Shown: positions 51,825-60,100, counted from the first letter of the stretch. The stretch: 64,000 bases of DNA from JBAZYK01 sp964582265 (GCA_964582265.1 CAZOQT010000001.1:14528-78527); one strand, 5' to 3'. Numbers and translations are program-made. The notes: a model not told the origin generated them from the sequence alone.

Positions 51825-53373
51825 ATGTCCGAACAAATAACTACAATTGAAAATGGAGCCAAAATCCTTATCACTAAAGTAAACTTTAAAAATAAAGAAA
51901 ATGATTGGCTGGAAATTTATTATAAATCCCCCACAGAAAAAGAAATAAATCTTAAAGGGCTAACCTTTAAATCAGATAAAATTATAAAAAAAATTGAACA
52001 GGACTTTTGGATTAAATCTGGAACACACTTAACTTTAACCTTTAAAAGCGATCAGGCAGATACAGACACAAATCTTTATACCAATAATTCCGGGCTGACC
52101 GGCACAACTGAACAAGTTACCATTAACCTTAATGATCAAATTTTGGATGCCATTTGTTGGAGCAGCTCAAAACCTGCTTCCAGTGAAATTAAGGATCAAC
52201 AAAAGTTAAAATTAGCCGAAGCCTGGATTTCTGGTGACCCGATAAGCTGCATAGAAAGTGAAAAAGTTGAAACCAGTCAAAGCGTTGTCCGCAAAAACAT
52301 TGATGCAGACACCAACTCCGTTAACGATTGGAAAATCGATGAAGTCCCAAAAAACGCAGCACAAATTGGCGCTGCAAAAAAAAGCATACTTAAGAAAGCT
52401 TCATCCAAAGCCACAACCAAGACCGTTCCTAACGGAGATCTTTCAAATCAAATCGTGATAACGGAAATTTTCCCTCATGCTTTAAAAGATGATCGCAGTA
52501 ACGAATGGATCGAAATTCAAAACCAAAGTAATAAAGACATCAATTTAAGTGGATGGCGTTTAGATGACGCAGAGGGAGGAAGCAAACCGTATCTTATTAA
52601 AAACCTTATTATTAAAGCTAATGAGTATATTATTTTCACCAGCAAACAAACTAAACTTTCACTTGGAAACAGCAAAGATGAAGCGCGATTATTTGATTAT
52701 AAAAACAATTTAATAAGTTCGATTTCATACGAAGAGGCGGCTGCCGGAAAATCCTACAGCAAAGTCCCTGTGGCCAAAGAAGACTTGTCCATAGAACAAA
52801 AATGGCTCTGGGTTAATCCAACACCGGCAGCCGCCAACCCGGAATACAAAGAAATAATCGGAACAATTAAAAGCGAACCAAACTCATATTTTTTTTCTNN
52901 NNNNNNNNTCTTCAGCTTCCTTTTTCTTTCTTTCAATTTCTTCAGCTTCCTTTTTCTTTCTCTCTGCCTCCTCAGCTTCCTTTTTCTTTCTTTCAATTTC
53001 TTCAGCTTCTTTTTTCCTTCTTTCTGCTTCTTCAGCCTCTTTTTTCTTTCTCTCCTCTTTTTTTTCTTTCCCGCACTCTAGTGATCCAATAAACACCCCA
53101 CATTTCAGTGAGTCTCTTGTTCCGCTAGCACTGGCAAAAACGACCTTTATTCCAGGTGCTAAGGCAAAAATCAATGTAACCGCTGCTAAAAATCCGGAGG
53201 AATTACAATTGGAAAATTACGAAATTTTGTCTGATTCAAATAGTAAATCAGTTACTTCATCCAGATCATACATTGCTCTTTTTATATTGCTCTTATCAAT
53301 TTGCGTTTTCATCATCATTAAAATAAAAAAACATTTTAAAACGGAGCCGGAATCTATCAACCCAATATCCTAG
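51825..53373 (+). CDS. Lamin-tail-domain surface protein, interrupted by an assembly gap
   Basis: Two lamin-tail domains (beta sandwich) are visible in the left part: residues about 8-110 and 210-325 (NQIVITEIFPHALKDDRSNEWIEIQNQSNKDINLSGWRLDD). After the 10-N gap the frame changes. A reading frame ending in TAG at 53371-53373 continues with SSDPINTPHFSESLVPLALAKTTFIPGAKAKINVTA, then one membrane span (YIALFILLLSICVFIII) and a basic tail. The C-terminus therefore looks like a membrane anchor. Because the gap length is arbitrary, the two parts are probably one gene. Lamin-tail proteins are common on CPR cells. No signal peptide is visible at the N-terminus. Confidence 0.6.
52899..52908. other. 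Assembly gap (10 N)
   Basis: Ten Ns inside the lamin-tail gene mark a scaffold join of unknown length. Low-complexity T-rich sequence lies on both sides, so the join is unsafe. Confidence 0.99.
52911..53060. repeat. 30-bp tandem repeat (about 5 units) at the gap
   Basis: Units of about 30 bp (TTCAGCTTCC-TTTTTCTTTC plus a variable third) start at 52911, 52941, 52971, 53001 and 53031. The plus frame that joins the gene's C-terminus reads SSASFFFLSI repeats; the minus strand reads EAEEIERKKK and EAEEAERKKK. The minus reading is a familiar coiled-coil repeat, so the segment may be inverted or belong to another gene. Confidence 0.8.
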
Positions 53374-53434
53374 CCAATAAAAGCAAAAACACTTATATTA
53401 AACCAGACCCAAATTTTCTTTATATATTCAAACT

Positions 53435-54232
53435 ATGAACGAAAAAACAAATCCCTGGATGATCTCTACTTCATTATTAATAGGCCTAATCATTGGCTTC
53501 ACTGCTGGCCGGTTGATTCCCGGAGGACCCATCAATTCATATAATTCAAATCTGAACACAAATCAAAATTTAGCCGCAAATGGCCAAAACAATAATCAGG
53601 AACAAACACAAATCGGCGGAACAAATGCACAAACTCCTCCAACCGAAACACCAAAAATCACCATTCCAAGCTTGGATTATTCCAAGGTAAATGTTTATAA
53701 AACAACAGATGGCAACTGGGCCATTGGATCAAAAAATGCAAAAGTAATCATCGATGAATACAGCGACTTTCAGTGTCCTTTTTGTTTACGATACATAAGT
53801 CAAACCTTTCCTCAAATCTTTAACGAATACATTGTAACCGGCAAAATTGCATATGTATTCCACAATTATCCATTAAACTTTCATCCACAGGCACAACAAG
53901 CAGCTGTCGCAGCTGCATGCGCTGGGGATCAAAACAAATTCTGGGAAATGCATGACGAACTTTATAACACACAAGATTCCTGGAGCGGACAAAGTGAAAC
54001 TTATGCAAATACCTTTAAAAGCATTGCGCAAAAACTTGGCCTTGATGTGAACAAATTCAATCAATGCGTAAGTAGTGATAAATTCAAAAACCAAATTTTA
54101 GGTGACTTAAATAAAGGTACCAAAAAAGGAGTGAGTGGAACCCCAACTTTCTTTATTAACGGCACAGATCCTATCGTTGGCGCTCAAGAATTTGACACCT
54201 TCAAACAGGCTCTAGATAAAAAAATCAAATAA
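53435..54232 (+). CDS. DsbA-like thiol oxidoreductase, membrane anchored
   Basis: A single N-terminal span (about 8-28) is followed by an Asn/Gln/Thr-rich linker (30-75) and a thioredoxin-fold DsbA domain. The active site is CPFC (residues 114-117) in EYSDFQCPFCLRY, and the cis-Pro loop is SGTPTFFINGT near 232. A helical insert carries AAVAAACAGDQNKFWEMHDELYN. The enzyme would act outside the membrane, forming disulfides in secreted proteins, such as the Cys-rich giant protein at 14755-19098. The 265-residue length fits the BdbD/Thioredoxin_4 group. Confidence 0.9.
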   Translation: MNEKTNPWMISTSLLIGLIIGFTAGRLIPGGPINSYNSNLNTNQNLAANGQNNNQEQTQIGGTNAQTPPTETPKITIPSLDYSKVNVYKTTDGNWAIGSKNAKVIIDEYSDFQCPFCLRYISQTFPQIFNEYIVTGKIAYVFHNYPLNFHPQAQQAAVAAACAGDQNKFWEMHDELYNTQDSWSGQSETYANTFKSIAQKLGLDVNKFNQCVSSDKFKNQILGDLNKGTKKGVSGTPTFFINGTDPIVGAQEFDTFKQALDKKIK

Positions 54233-54233
54233 A

Positions 54234-54869
54234 TTATTGTAAGCCAGCCTTATAAATAATTTCCAGAGCAAGTCCCCTTTCCAGATTATTAGAAACATTA
54301 AGTCCAGCAGTTACAGTTTGTGTGATTGCTGGATTTTCTTTATAGATCTTTGCCAATACCTTTAAAGCAGTCTCAATTGAAATTGGCTCATTTGGCTTAA
54401 AAGTACCATCCTTATATCCCGTAATAAATCCGTTCGCTTTTGCAAAACAAACATAGGGCGCAAAGTTTTCTTCCTTAACATCTTTAAAACAATTACGATA
54501 CCTAACCAAAGTTGGCTGAACCTTTTTCGCCTGGATCATGTACTTGATTAATTCACCGCGTGAAACCAACTTATCTGGTTCAAAATTACCTTGTTTACCT
54601 ACTGTAAGATAGTTTTTATCTTTAAAATAACTAACTGCTGCAAAATATTTATAGGAAGTATCAATATCTTTAAATACTGCTTCGCCATTAGTGGCAGCTG
54701 AATGTAGATTTTTATCCACTTTATATTTAGCAAAAAACGGAGAAAAAATAATCGCTGCGCCAATCAACAAAAAAATAAAAGCCACAACTTCAATTTTCAA
54801 AAACATTTTTTCGATTATTACCCACCTGGGTAAAAACCTCTTAACTTTTCGTACCGTCTTTCGTGCCAT
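54234..54869 (-). CDS. S-layer-homology (SLH) domain protein
   Basis: The 211-residue protein starts MARKTVRKVKRFLPRW and has one span (about 29-50). It carries SLH modules: YLTVGKQGNFEPDKLVSRGELIKYMIQA, and NCFKDVKEENFAPYVCFAKANGFITGYKDGTFKPNEPISIETALKVLAKIYK. SLH modules bind cell-wall polymers. I take the ATG at 54869 because the promoter at 54892-54920 lies inside the longer ORF. It is convergent with the DsbA-like gene, only one base apart. Confidence 0.85.
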   Translation of the reverse strand: MARKTVRKVKRFLPRWVIIEKMFLKIEVVAFIFLLIGAAIIFSPFFAKYKVDKNLHSAATNGEAVFKDIDTSYKYFAAVSYFKDKNYLTVGKQGNFEPDKLVSRGELIKYMIQAKKVQPTLVRYRNCFKDVKEENFAPYVCFAKANGFITGYKDGTFKPNEPISIETALKVLAKIYKENPAITQTVTAGLNVSNNLERGLALEIIYKAGLQ

Positions 54870-54891
54870 AATTTTTAAAATAAATCTTAAA

Positions 54892-54920
54892 ATTATAGCA
54901 CAAATAAGAGCTTTTTGGAA
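54892..54920 (-). promoter_or_regulatory. Promoter for the SLH-protein gene
   Basis: On the minus strand TATAAT (54892-54897) is preceded by a 17-bp spacer and TTCCAA (54915-54920). The predicted start near 54885 leaves a leader of about 16 nt and supports the ATG at 54869. Confidence 0.5.
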
Positions 54921-54954
54921 CACCAAAAGCCAAAAGCCCCCTAAGTCAAACCTA

Positions 54955-56124
54955 TTATTTCTTTAAAACACCTCTGTACTCTAATTGATATATATGGAGA
55001 AGCGTCAAAAACAAAGTCAAAATAAGCGGTCCAAAGATAATTCCGACCAGTCCAAATAACCCAATTCCTCCAAATACCGCCAAAAAGACCAGCAAAGGGT
55101 TCAAATTAGTACGTCCTCCAACAAAATAAGCCTGAAAAATATTATCGATTGTACTAACCAGCAACACTCCCCAAATCAACAGAAAACCACCACCAACATA
55201 ATTATTATTAAGCAACAAAATTATTGCCGCAGGTAACCAAATTATGGCAGGTCCAACAATTGGAATCAAAGAAAATACTGCCATGGCTGTACCCCAAAAA
55301 AGTGGATTTGGGATGCCCACAATAATAAATCCGATTCCGCCAATAATACCTTTTAAAATCGAGACCAAAAAAATACTTACCAAGCTGATCTCGCTCATCT
55401 CTCTAAACTTTTTAAAAAGCTCCAGATCATATTTAATAGGCAAAGGACTTACTCTAATTAAAGCTTTTTTTATAGCTTCTCCATCTTTGAAAAAATAATA
55501 TAGTGCAAAAATAAGCAGGAAAAAATTAAGCAAGAAGCCCCAAATAAAACCACCTACACCCTTTAAAATACTGGCACTCTCCGCAACCAAAAAAGTACTA
55601 ATGTTTTTTGCTAGATCAATTAAATTCTTTTTTAGATCCAAACTTTGAATATCAACAAAATTACCCAATTGACTTTGTATTGGATCAATCAAATCATAAA
55701 CCAGATTACCTTTTTGCCATTTAAAAAATTGATCAAACTGCCCGGAATCGATCTTCTGATTAATAAATCCCACAGTATCAAGTGCTTGCCCACTCAAAGC
55801 GAAAAGAAAAAATATCATCGGAATCACAATAACTACCAAAATCAAAATACAAGTCGTTAAAGATGCTAAACTCGCACGGTTTTTGAAAGCGATTAAAATG
55901 CGATTATAGAGAGAATAAAAACTTGCGGCCAACACACCTGCCAGAACTAGAATTACAAAAAAAGGCCTAATCAAAAAAAACATTAAAACTAAAGCCAATA
56001 ACAGTGCCCCAATCAAAAAATACCCCGGGAAATGAGGCAAAACAACGGAAGGTTGTAGCTTTTCCAGCTCCAAATTATTTTTAGTATCTTTCTGACCAAC
56101 TGCATTATTTTGTTTTGAAAGCAT
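54955..56124 (-). CDS. AI-2E/PerM-family transporter
   Basis: This 389-residue membrane protein has about eight spans. Family features are the N-terminal pair of spans, the extracytoplasmic helical region (FINQKIDSGQFDQFFKWQKGNLVYDLIDPIQ) and the C-terminal GLFGLVGIIFGPLILTLFLTLLHIY. The IPNPLFWGTAMAVFSLIPIVGPAIIWLPAAI segment is the strongest signature. Members export AI-2 or act as Na+/H+ antiporters; the substrate here is unknown. A GGGTATAAT box (56150-56158, minus) lies just upstream. Confidence 0.85.
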   Translation of the reverse strand: MLSKQNNAVGQKDTKNNLELEKLQPSVVLPHFPGYFLIGALLLALVLMFFLIRPFFVILVLAGVLAASFYSLYNRILIAFKNRASLASLTTCILILVVIVIPMIFFLFALSGQALDTVGFINQKIDSGQFDQFFKWQKGNLVYDLIDPIQSQLGNFVDIQSLDLKKNLIDLAKNISTFLVAESASILKGVGGFIWGFLLNFFLLIFALYYFFKDGEAIKKALIRVSPLPIKYDLELFKKFREMSEISLVSIFLVSILKGIIGGIGFIIVGIPNPLFWGTAMAVFSLIPIVGPAIIWLPAAIILLLNNNYVGGGFLLIWGVLLVSTIDNIFQAYFVGGRTNLNPLLVFLAVFGGIGLFGLVGIIFGPLILTLFLTLLHIYQLEYRGVLKK

Positions 56125-56179
56125 TTTTTGGCTTTATATATACATATATATTATACCCCAAAATACGGCAAAATCCCAC

Positions 56180-56938
56180 CTAAACCGTAAAAAACATACC
56201 AATTCCATACCCGGCCAAAGCCGAAACAATACCAATCACTGCTATTTCAAGACCACTTTTTCCCCAGTTTCCTACAGTCATTTTAGCTTTAATTGCCCCA
56301 AGTACAAACAAGGTTAAAGCGGAAATAATCAATGAAGCAATAATACCATCTTGGATTGGCATGAAAACAAAAGGCGCCAAAGGAATAACTGAACCAATAA
56401 TCGCTGAAACACCCACAATCAAGGCAGCAAACAAAGGCCTTTCACCATCAACAGCAGTTAATTTCAATTCTTCAACCATCATTGTTTCTAACCACACTTT
56501 ATCATTTGAAGTTATTACTTTAACAACATCTTCTAGTAACTTTCCTTTAAACCCCTTTGCCCTATAAATTTGACGAATTTCCTCCACTTCCACATCCGGC
56601 ACCAATCGCATCTCACGCTTTTCACGCTCAACCTGACTTCTATAATAATCCCTCTCAGCGACATTAGACGTATATGCTACCGCAGCCATGCTTATAGATT
56701 CAGCAATCGCTGCAGCAAGGCCTCCTGCCAACACAATTCTAATTGAAGATGAAGCAGCCGCCACACCTAAAATAACACCTAAAACATTCACTAACCCATC
56801 TTGACCGCCCAAAATAATATCGCTCAACAAACTCCCCCTTGGCTTTTCTTCCGCATGCGGAAACTTTGTTTTAAGTAATTCTTTTTTTGGCACAAAAATT
56901 TTGTTAAAAGCTACAAATAGATTATACAAAATTTGCAA
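56180..56938 (-). CDS. VIT1/CCC1-family iron/manganese transporter
   Basis: The 252-residue protein has GSLLSDIILGGQDGLVNVLGVILGVAAASSS, the first spans of VIT1-type transporters. A cytoplasmic metal-binding helical domain follows (about 95-160: ERDYYRSQVEREKREMRLVPDVEVEEIRQIYRAKGF), then three more spans. Such proteins move Fe2+ or Mn2+ against H+. The start is a TTG at 56938, since no in-frame ATG precedes the first span. A hairpin just upstream could end transcription from the tiny ORFs before it. Confidence 0.85.
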   Translation of the reverse strand: MQILYNLFVAFNKIFVPKKELLKTKFPHAEEKPRGSLLSDIILGGQDGLVNVLGVILGVAAASSSIRIVLAGGLAAAIAESISMAAVAYTSNVAERDYYRSQVEREKREMRLVPDVEVEEIRQIYRAKGFKGKLLEDVVKVITSNDKVWLETMMVEELKLTAVDGERPLFAALIVGVSAIIGSVIPLAPFVFMPIQDGIIASLIISALTLFVLGAIKAKMTVGNWGKSGLEIAVIGIVSALAGYGIGMFFTV

Positions 56939-56949
56939 ACAAAAGAAAA

Positions 56950-56975
56950 CCAGTGAACTTTATTAAGCTCACTGG
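56950..56975 (-). terminator. Terminator-like hairpin before the VIT1-type gene
   Basis: CCAGTGA (56950-56956) pairs with TCACTGG (56969-56975), extended by CTT/AAG across one mismatch with a TATT loop. On the minus strand it is followed by TTTTCTTTT, so it would stop transcription coming from 57405-57032, or attenuate expression of the transporter. Confidence 0.6.
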
Positions 56976-57031
56976 CTGTTCTTTAATATTTAACACATCT
57001 TATCCCCATCAAGTTACTACTTTGCTCTTCT

Positions 57032-57175
57032 TTAGTTTGGACCCCATTTAGGATCAAATTTTGGATCTGCGCATTTTGGATCCCATTTGGGATCTTTATT
57101 TGGATCGCGATAACTTTGTGGTCCAAATAATTTCGGATCTTCTGACTCTAATTGTGATGCTCTTACTGCTAACAT
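57032..57175 (-). CDS. Possible 47-aa peptide with DPK(W/F) repeats
   Basis: An ATG ORF of 48 codons encodes MLAVRASQLESEDPKLFGPQ, then a run in which Asp-Pro-Lys recurs: RDPNKDPKWDPKCADPKFDPKWGPN. The DNA shows the matching GATCC(C/A)AAA string repeated every 9-15 bp. No family is recognised, and no signal peptide is visible. It ends about 57 bp before the hairpin at 56950-56975, on the same strand. The repeat and intact frame support a real peptide, but the length is short. Confidence 0.4.
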   Translation of the reverse strand: MLAVRASQLESEDPKLFGPQSYRDPNKDPKWDPKCADPKFDPKWGPN

Positions 57176-57222
57176 TGTAATTGAGGTTAAAGAATTAACT
57201 TTGTTTGGGGCAAGATCTTACC

Positions 57223-57405
57223 TCAATTAAACAATATTCCTTTTACATAAGCCATCCAAGCCTCTTTGATTGACCAATTTAGTTTTCCTTTCATGATCAA
57301 ACTCGGCAAAACATCACTATTTAGGCTTAAATAAGCCAATAACGAACCGTCGACACAGGTGTGAGGTTGATTTTTTTGAGGATTGACACACCAAGACTTT
57401 AGCAT
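57223..57405 (-). CDS. Possible 60-aa small protein
   Basis: An ATG ORF of 61 codons encodes MLKSWCVNPQKNQPHTCVDG followed by a mildly hydrophobic half ending in EAWMAYVKGILFN. Two Cys are present and no clear membrane span. It precedes the DPK-repeat peptide on the same strand by 47 bp and could form a bicistronic pair with it. No family is recognised; chance or a gene remnant is possible. Confidence 0.35.
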   Translation of the reverse strand: MLKSWCVNPQKNQPHTCVDGSLLAYLSLNSDVLPSLIMKGKLNWSIKEAWMAYVKGILFN

Positions 57406-57458
57406 ATCAATAAGCCATTTCTGGCCAAAAAGCTAATACTGATAAATGCATAAAAAAA

Positions 57459-57485
57459 TTTACACATACGTTTTTGTGATATAAA
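57459..57485 (+). promoter_or_regulatory. Promoter for the 122-aa membrane protein, near-leaderless
   Basis: TTTACA (57459-57464) and TATAAA (57480-57485) are separated by 15 bp, a little short. The -10 ends 8 bp before the ATG at 57494, the same distance seen at 23252/23261 and 20441/20450. Confidence 0.4.
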
Positions 57486-57493
57486 GTAGCTAC

Positions 57494-57862
57494 ATGTCTT
57501 ACGAAATCTTTTTCCTAAAAGCACTTTTAGTCACAATCATAGCCGAGCTTGCAGCAGGAATAACACTTAAATTCCTGGAAAAAAAGCTCCACTTAATAAA
57601 ACAAAAAATTCTACAAAAAATTAATTGGGGGAAATTTATAATGGTAATTCCAATGGCCTCAATTATGACCTTACCCTATGTCTGGTTCATTTTGCCGCTT
57701 ATTCAATTTAGGCCACTTTTTATTTCAATTGCCGAGCTTTTTGCCTGGCTAATGGAAAGCATTTTTTATAGATTTTGTCTGAATCTTAATTACAAGCAGG
57801 CTTTAATTTTTTCTTTTGTTTTAAACCTGTTTTCCTTTTTGATTGGACTTTTGATTTTTTAA
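57494..57862 (+). CDS. Small polytopic membrane protein, unknown
   Basis: The 122-residue protein has about four hydrophobic segments (5-25, 47-65, 70-90, 98-120) with a Lys-rich loop (LEKKLHLIKQKILQKINWGK) between the first two. No family is recognised. It stands alone between the small minus-strand ORFs and the secreted protein at 57970, which has its own promoter. Confidence 0.65.
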   Translation: MSYEIFFLKALLVTIIAELAAGITLKFLEKKLHLIKQKILQKINWGKFIMVIPMASIMTLPYVWFILPLIQFRPLFISIAELFAWLMESIFYRFCLNLNYKQALIFSFVLNLFSFLIGLLIF

Positions 57863-57895
57863 AAAACGTATATCAAAACAAACACTCATAAGCCG

Positions 57896-57924
57896 TTGAC
57901 ATGGCTTATTCATGCTGCTAACTT
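57896..57924 (+). promoter_or_regulatory. Promoter for the Tiki/TraB-like protein gene
   Basis: A perfect TTGACA (57896-57901), 17-bp spacer and weak TAACTT (57919-57924) lie upstream of the ATG at 57970. The predicted leader is about 40 nt. Confidence 0.5.
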
Positions 57925-57969
57925 CAAAGCTCGCGCAAAAAAAGCACATCATTTTTTATTAATCAAGAA

Positions 57970-59232
57970 ATGAAAATTTCAAAACATTTGCAATGGTCAC
58001 TTTTTGTTGCAGCATTGACCATTCTCGCATTAAAAATAACTATCGCGACCAACCCCCAACCTACACAACAAGTCGTCAGCGCAGCCACATCAAAAAAATC
58101 AATCATAGAGCTTACCAATCCAGATTATTTCAAAAATCTCCCAGTCGCGAATATCAAAAATTCACGCGTAAATAAGGCCTGGGGCACTGTTATTTACATG
58201 CCGCAAATTCATCAAATGCCCGGCAGCAATCCCAATGATAATCAAAACAATAAAGCAGAAATAACTCAAAATCAAAGTTACCAAATTCTACAAAATATAA
58301 TTAGGGATTTTCCTTTAAAACTAGTCCTGATAGAAGGCGAAAACAAAGGTGATATTTCTTTACAAAAAAAAGACTCACTCGCTCAGAAAATTAAAATAAG
58401 AAACCAGCTGGTAACTAATTTAGATTTTATACAAAAAAATCCACCTAAAAATCCCGTCGCAGTTGAACTTCAAAAAAAAGTCTTGCATGAAGGTAAAATG
58501 ATTATTGCTCAAATTGACCGTGAAATAATTTTGAAAGGAGCACCTTTAAAGTTATGGGCGGAAGGAGCAGACATTACCCTGGCAGGGACAGAAAATCCCC
58601 AAACTATTGAAATAAGTAAAAAATTAGTGCGCGATTTTTATTATCTTCAAGATAGATTACAAGAGATAAATAAACCCAAGCAGTTAGGATATAAATCAAA
58701 CATAATTTTAAAACTGGGAACAGCATTAAACCAAGTAAATCTGGATGACTTTTCGCCGCAACTGATGGATTCAAATCAAGATAACTTTATAACCAATTTT
58801 TATAAAAATCTTAAAGAGCTATTGCTGCACAATCAAACGGCATCTGAGTCAAAAAAATCCAATGAAAATATTCAAAATTTAGCATCGTCTTTGGGAGCAT
58901 TACTTAATTTAAAAAGACAGGAAGATCAACAAAATAACGCCCATGATGCTCCTTCTCGCAGTGATAATCCTTTTTCCTACATCAACGATCCGCAACAAAT
59001 AACGGCCTTAATAATGGAAAACCAGGACAAAATTAATAATACAATCATTGATAAACGAAACCAGGAAACAGCGGAAAATGTAGTTGCAAGTCTTAAAGCA
59101 CACAACCAAGACATAGCCTTGCTACAATTTGGAGCTGGTCACGAAATCGGCCTGATTAAAGCCTTAAATCAGGCCGGACTGAATGTTATATCTATTGTTC
59201 CAAAAGAAGCTTTATCGGTTACTGACCGATAA
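57970..59232 (+). CDS. Secreted or anchored protein, possible Tiki/TraB-ChaN superfamily
   Basis: An N-terminal hydrophobic segment (about 8-27) looks like a signal peptide or anchor. Two regions resemble the Tiki/TraB/ChaN fold: VIYMPQIHQ (about 74-82) with PLKLVLIEGENKGD (about 117-130) near the start, and IALLQFGAGHEIGLIKALNQAGLNVISIVP at the end. In that superfamily the His and Glu of the two halves bind a metal or heme. The middle (130-360) is helical and charged, with a long insert. Family membership is tentative. The last codons form one arm of the hairpin at 59204-59240. Confidence 0.6.
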   Translation: MKISKHLQWSLFVAALTILALKITIATNPQPTQQVVSAATSKKSIIELTNPDYFKNLPVANIKNSRVNKAWGTVIYMPQIHQMPGSNPNDNQNNKAEITQNQSYQILQNIIRDFPLKLVLIEGENKGDISLQKKDSLAQKIKIRNQLVTNLDFIQKNPPKNPVAVELQKKVLHEGKMIIAQIDREIILKGAPLKLWAEGADITLAGTENPQTIEISKKLVRDFYYLQDRLQEINKPKQLGYKSNIILKLGTALNQVNLDDFSPQLMDSNQDNFITNFYKNLKELLLHNQTASESKKSNENIQNLASSLGALLNLKRQEDQQNNAHDAPSRSDNPFSYINDPQQITALIMENQDKINNTIIDKRNQETAENVVASLKAHNQDIALLQFGAGHEIGLIKALNQAGLNVISIVPKEALSVTDR

Positions 59233-59240
59233 AGCTTCTT
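59204..59240. terminator. 16-bp perfect hairpin, likely bidirectional terminator
   Basis: AAGAAGCTTTATCGGT (59204-59219) pairs perfectly with ACCGATAAAGCTTCTT (59225-59240) around a TACTG loop. It spans the last codons and stop of the 57970 gene and lies 18 bp past the stop of the convergent LysM gene. T-rich runs flank both sides weakly, so it may serve both genes. Confidence 0.7.
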
Positions 59241-59257
59241 ATAAATCCTCTTCTTTA

Positions 59258-59836
59258 CTAATAACGCATTCCTGAACCAAAAATAGTCGACAAGATCATT
59301 AAATCAGTTAAACTGTATTTTTTTTCATTTTCTGAGGATTTATCCTTATTAAACAGGTCTTGAAGTACAACCAATCTGCTTAAATCATTAGTACCGGCAA
59401 TTGCAGGAAGACGTAATTGCTGACCTGTATAAATACGATTTGCGTTTGCAAGTCCATTCAAATCGGCAATTTCACGATACCGGCTGGCATCGCCTAAAAA
59501 TTGTTTGGCAATTGCAGTGAGTGTATCTCCACGTTGAACCGTGACCGTATTACCAAACACTGTATTTAGAGCAATCAACTTATTCAAATCCAAATTATCA
59601 AGGATGCCAGATTTTGCATTTTGATCATTTTGATCTGTTGCATTTTGTTGTGTTGTATTCTGTGAATTTGAAGCATTTTGCGAATTAAATAAAGCATCAA
59701 GAGTTACAAGTTGTCCTAAATTCATGTTTAACCCCGGATTGTTTAAATAAGCCGCATTTGTAATTGGTGTTATTACAAAAATTGCTGAAAGAACCAGCGC
59801 GCCTACCGCTGCTGATATTTTATGTAAATATTTCAT
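59258..59836 (-). CDS. LysM-domain secreted protein
   Basis: A signal peptide (MKYLHKISAAVGALVLSAIFVITPITNA) starts this 192-residue protein. A LysM domain lies at about 98-146 (VTVQRGDTLTAIAKQFLGDASRYREIADLNGLANANRIYTGQQLRLP), which binds peptidoglycan. Two similar segments (LGQLVTLDALFNSQN near 41-54 and LSRLVVLQDLFNKD near 152-165; also LNKLIALNTVFGN at 83-95) form a short internal repeat. No catalytic domain is present. It is downstream of the ECF sigma and 66-aa genes on the same strand, beyond a terminator, and may be a target of that sigma factor. Confidence 0.87.
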   Translation of the reverse strand: MKYLHKISAAVGALVLSAIFVITPITNAAYLNNPGLNMNLGQLVTLDALFNSQNASNSQNTTQQNATDQNDQNAKSGILDNLDLNKLIALNTVFGNTVTVQRGDTLTAIAKQFLGDASRYREIADLNGLANANRIYTGQQLRLPAIAGTNDLSRLVVLQDLFNKDKSSENEKKYSLTDLMILSTIFGSGMRY

Positions 59837-59861
59837 AATAATGGATCAGTTAAATAAAACA

Positions 59862-59908
59862 AAAAAAGAACGGTCGACCTCCTCCGTTGCTATTAGGTTT
59901 TACGACCG
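59862..59908 (-). terminator. Terminator after the 66-aa gene
   Basis: On the minus strand CGGTCG (59903-59908) pairs with CGACCG (59871-59876), with an inner AGGT/ACCT pairing, and is followed by T-rich TTCTTTTTTTG. The hairpin begins within the last two codons of the 66-aa gene. Confidence 0.6.
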
Positions 59909-60100
59909 CTCCAAATCCTTTGTTTCAATATTCTGATTTAAATTGATTACGCCCTGCATAATTTTACTTTGCAAATCAATGGGTGGAATATGCGTTTCCA
60001 AACTCTCGAACAAAGTTTTTAGGCTTTTTTTAGACTTTGGTTTTGCCTTAGGCGTTGGCTGCTGCACCATGGGTTTTAAAATATGATTAATAAATTCCAA
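59900..60100 (-). CDS. 66-aa protein overlapping the ECF sigma gene, possible regulator
   Basis: The short protein (MEFINHILKPMVQQ, a basic Pro/Lys stretch, then LKTLFESLETHIPPIDLQSKIMQGVINLNQNIETKDLERS) overlaps the end of the sigma gene by 14 bp, which implies translational coupling. Anti-sigma factors often occupy this place, but this one has no zinc motif (HxxxCxxC) and no membrane span. It could be a minimal anti-sigma, or the remnant of one. No family is recognised. Confidence 0.6.
   Translation of the reverse strand: MEFINHILKPMVQQPTPKAKPKSKKSLKTLFESLETHIPPIDLQSKIMQGVINLNQNIETKDLERS

Noticed and set aside
52911..53060. 30-bp repeats that might be a CRISPR
   Set aside because: The units are head-to-tail without spacers and low in complexity, encoding decapeptide repeats.
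52884..53174. Minus-strand Lys/Glu-rich ORF over the assembly gap
   Set aside because: Its start half is antisense to the membrane-anchored end of the lamin-tail protein and it crosses Ns; treated as part of the assembly problem, not as a gene.
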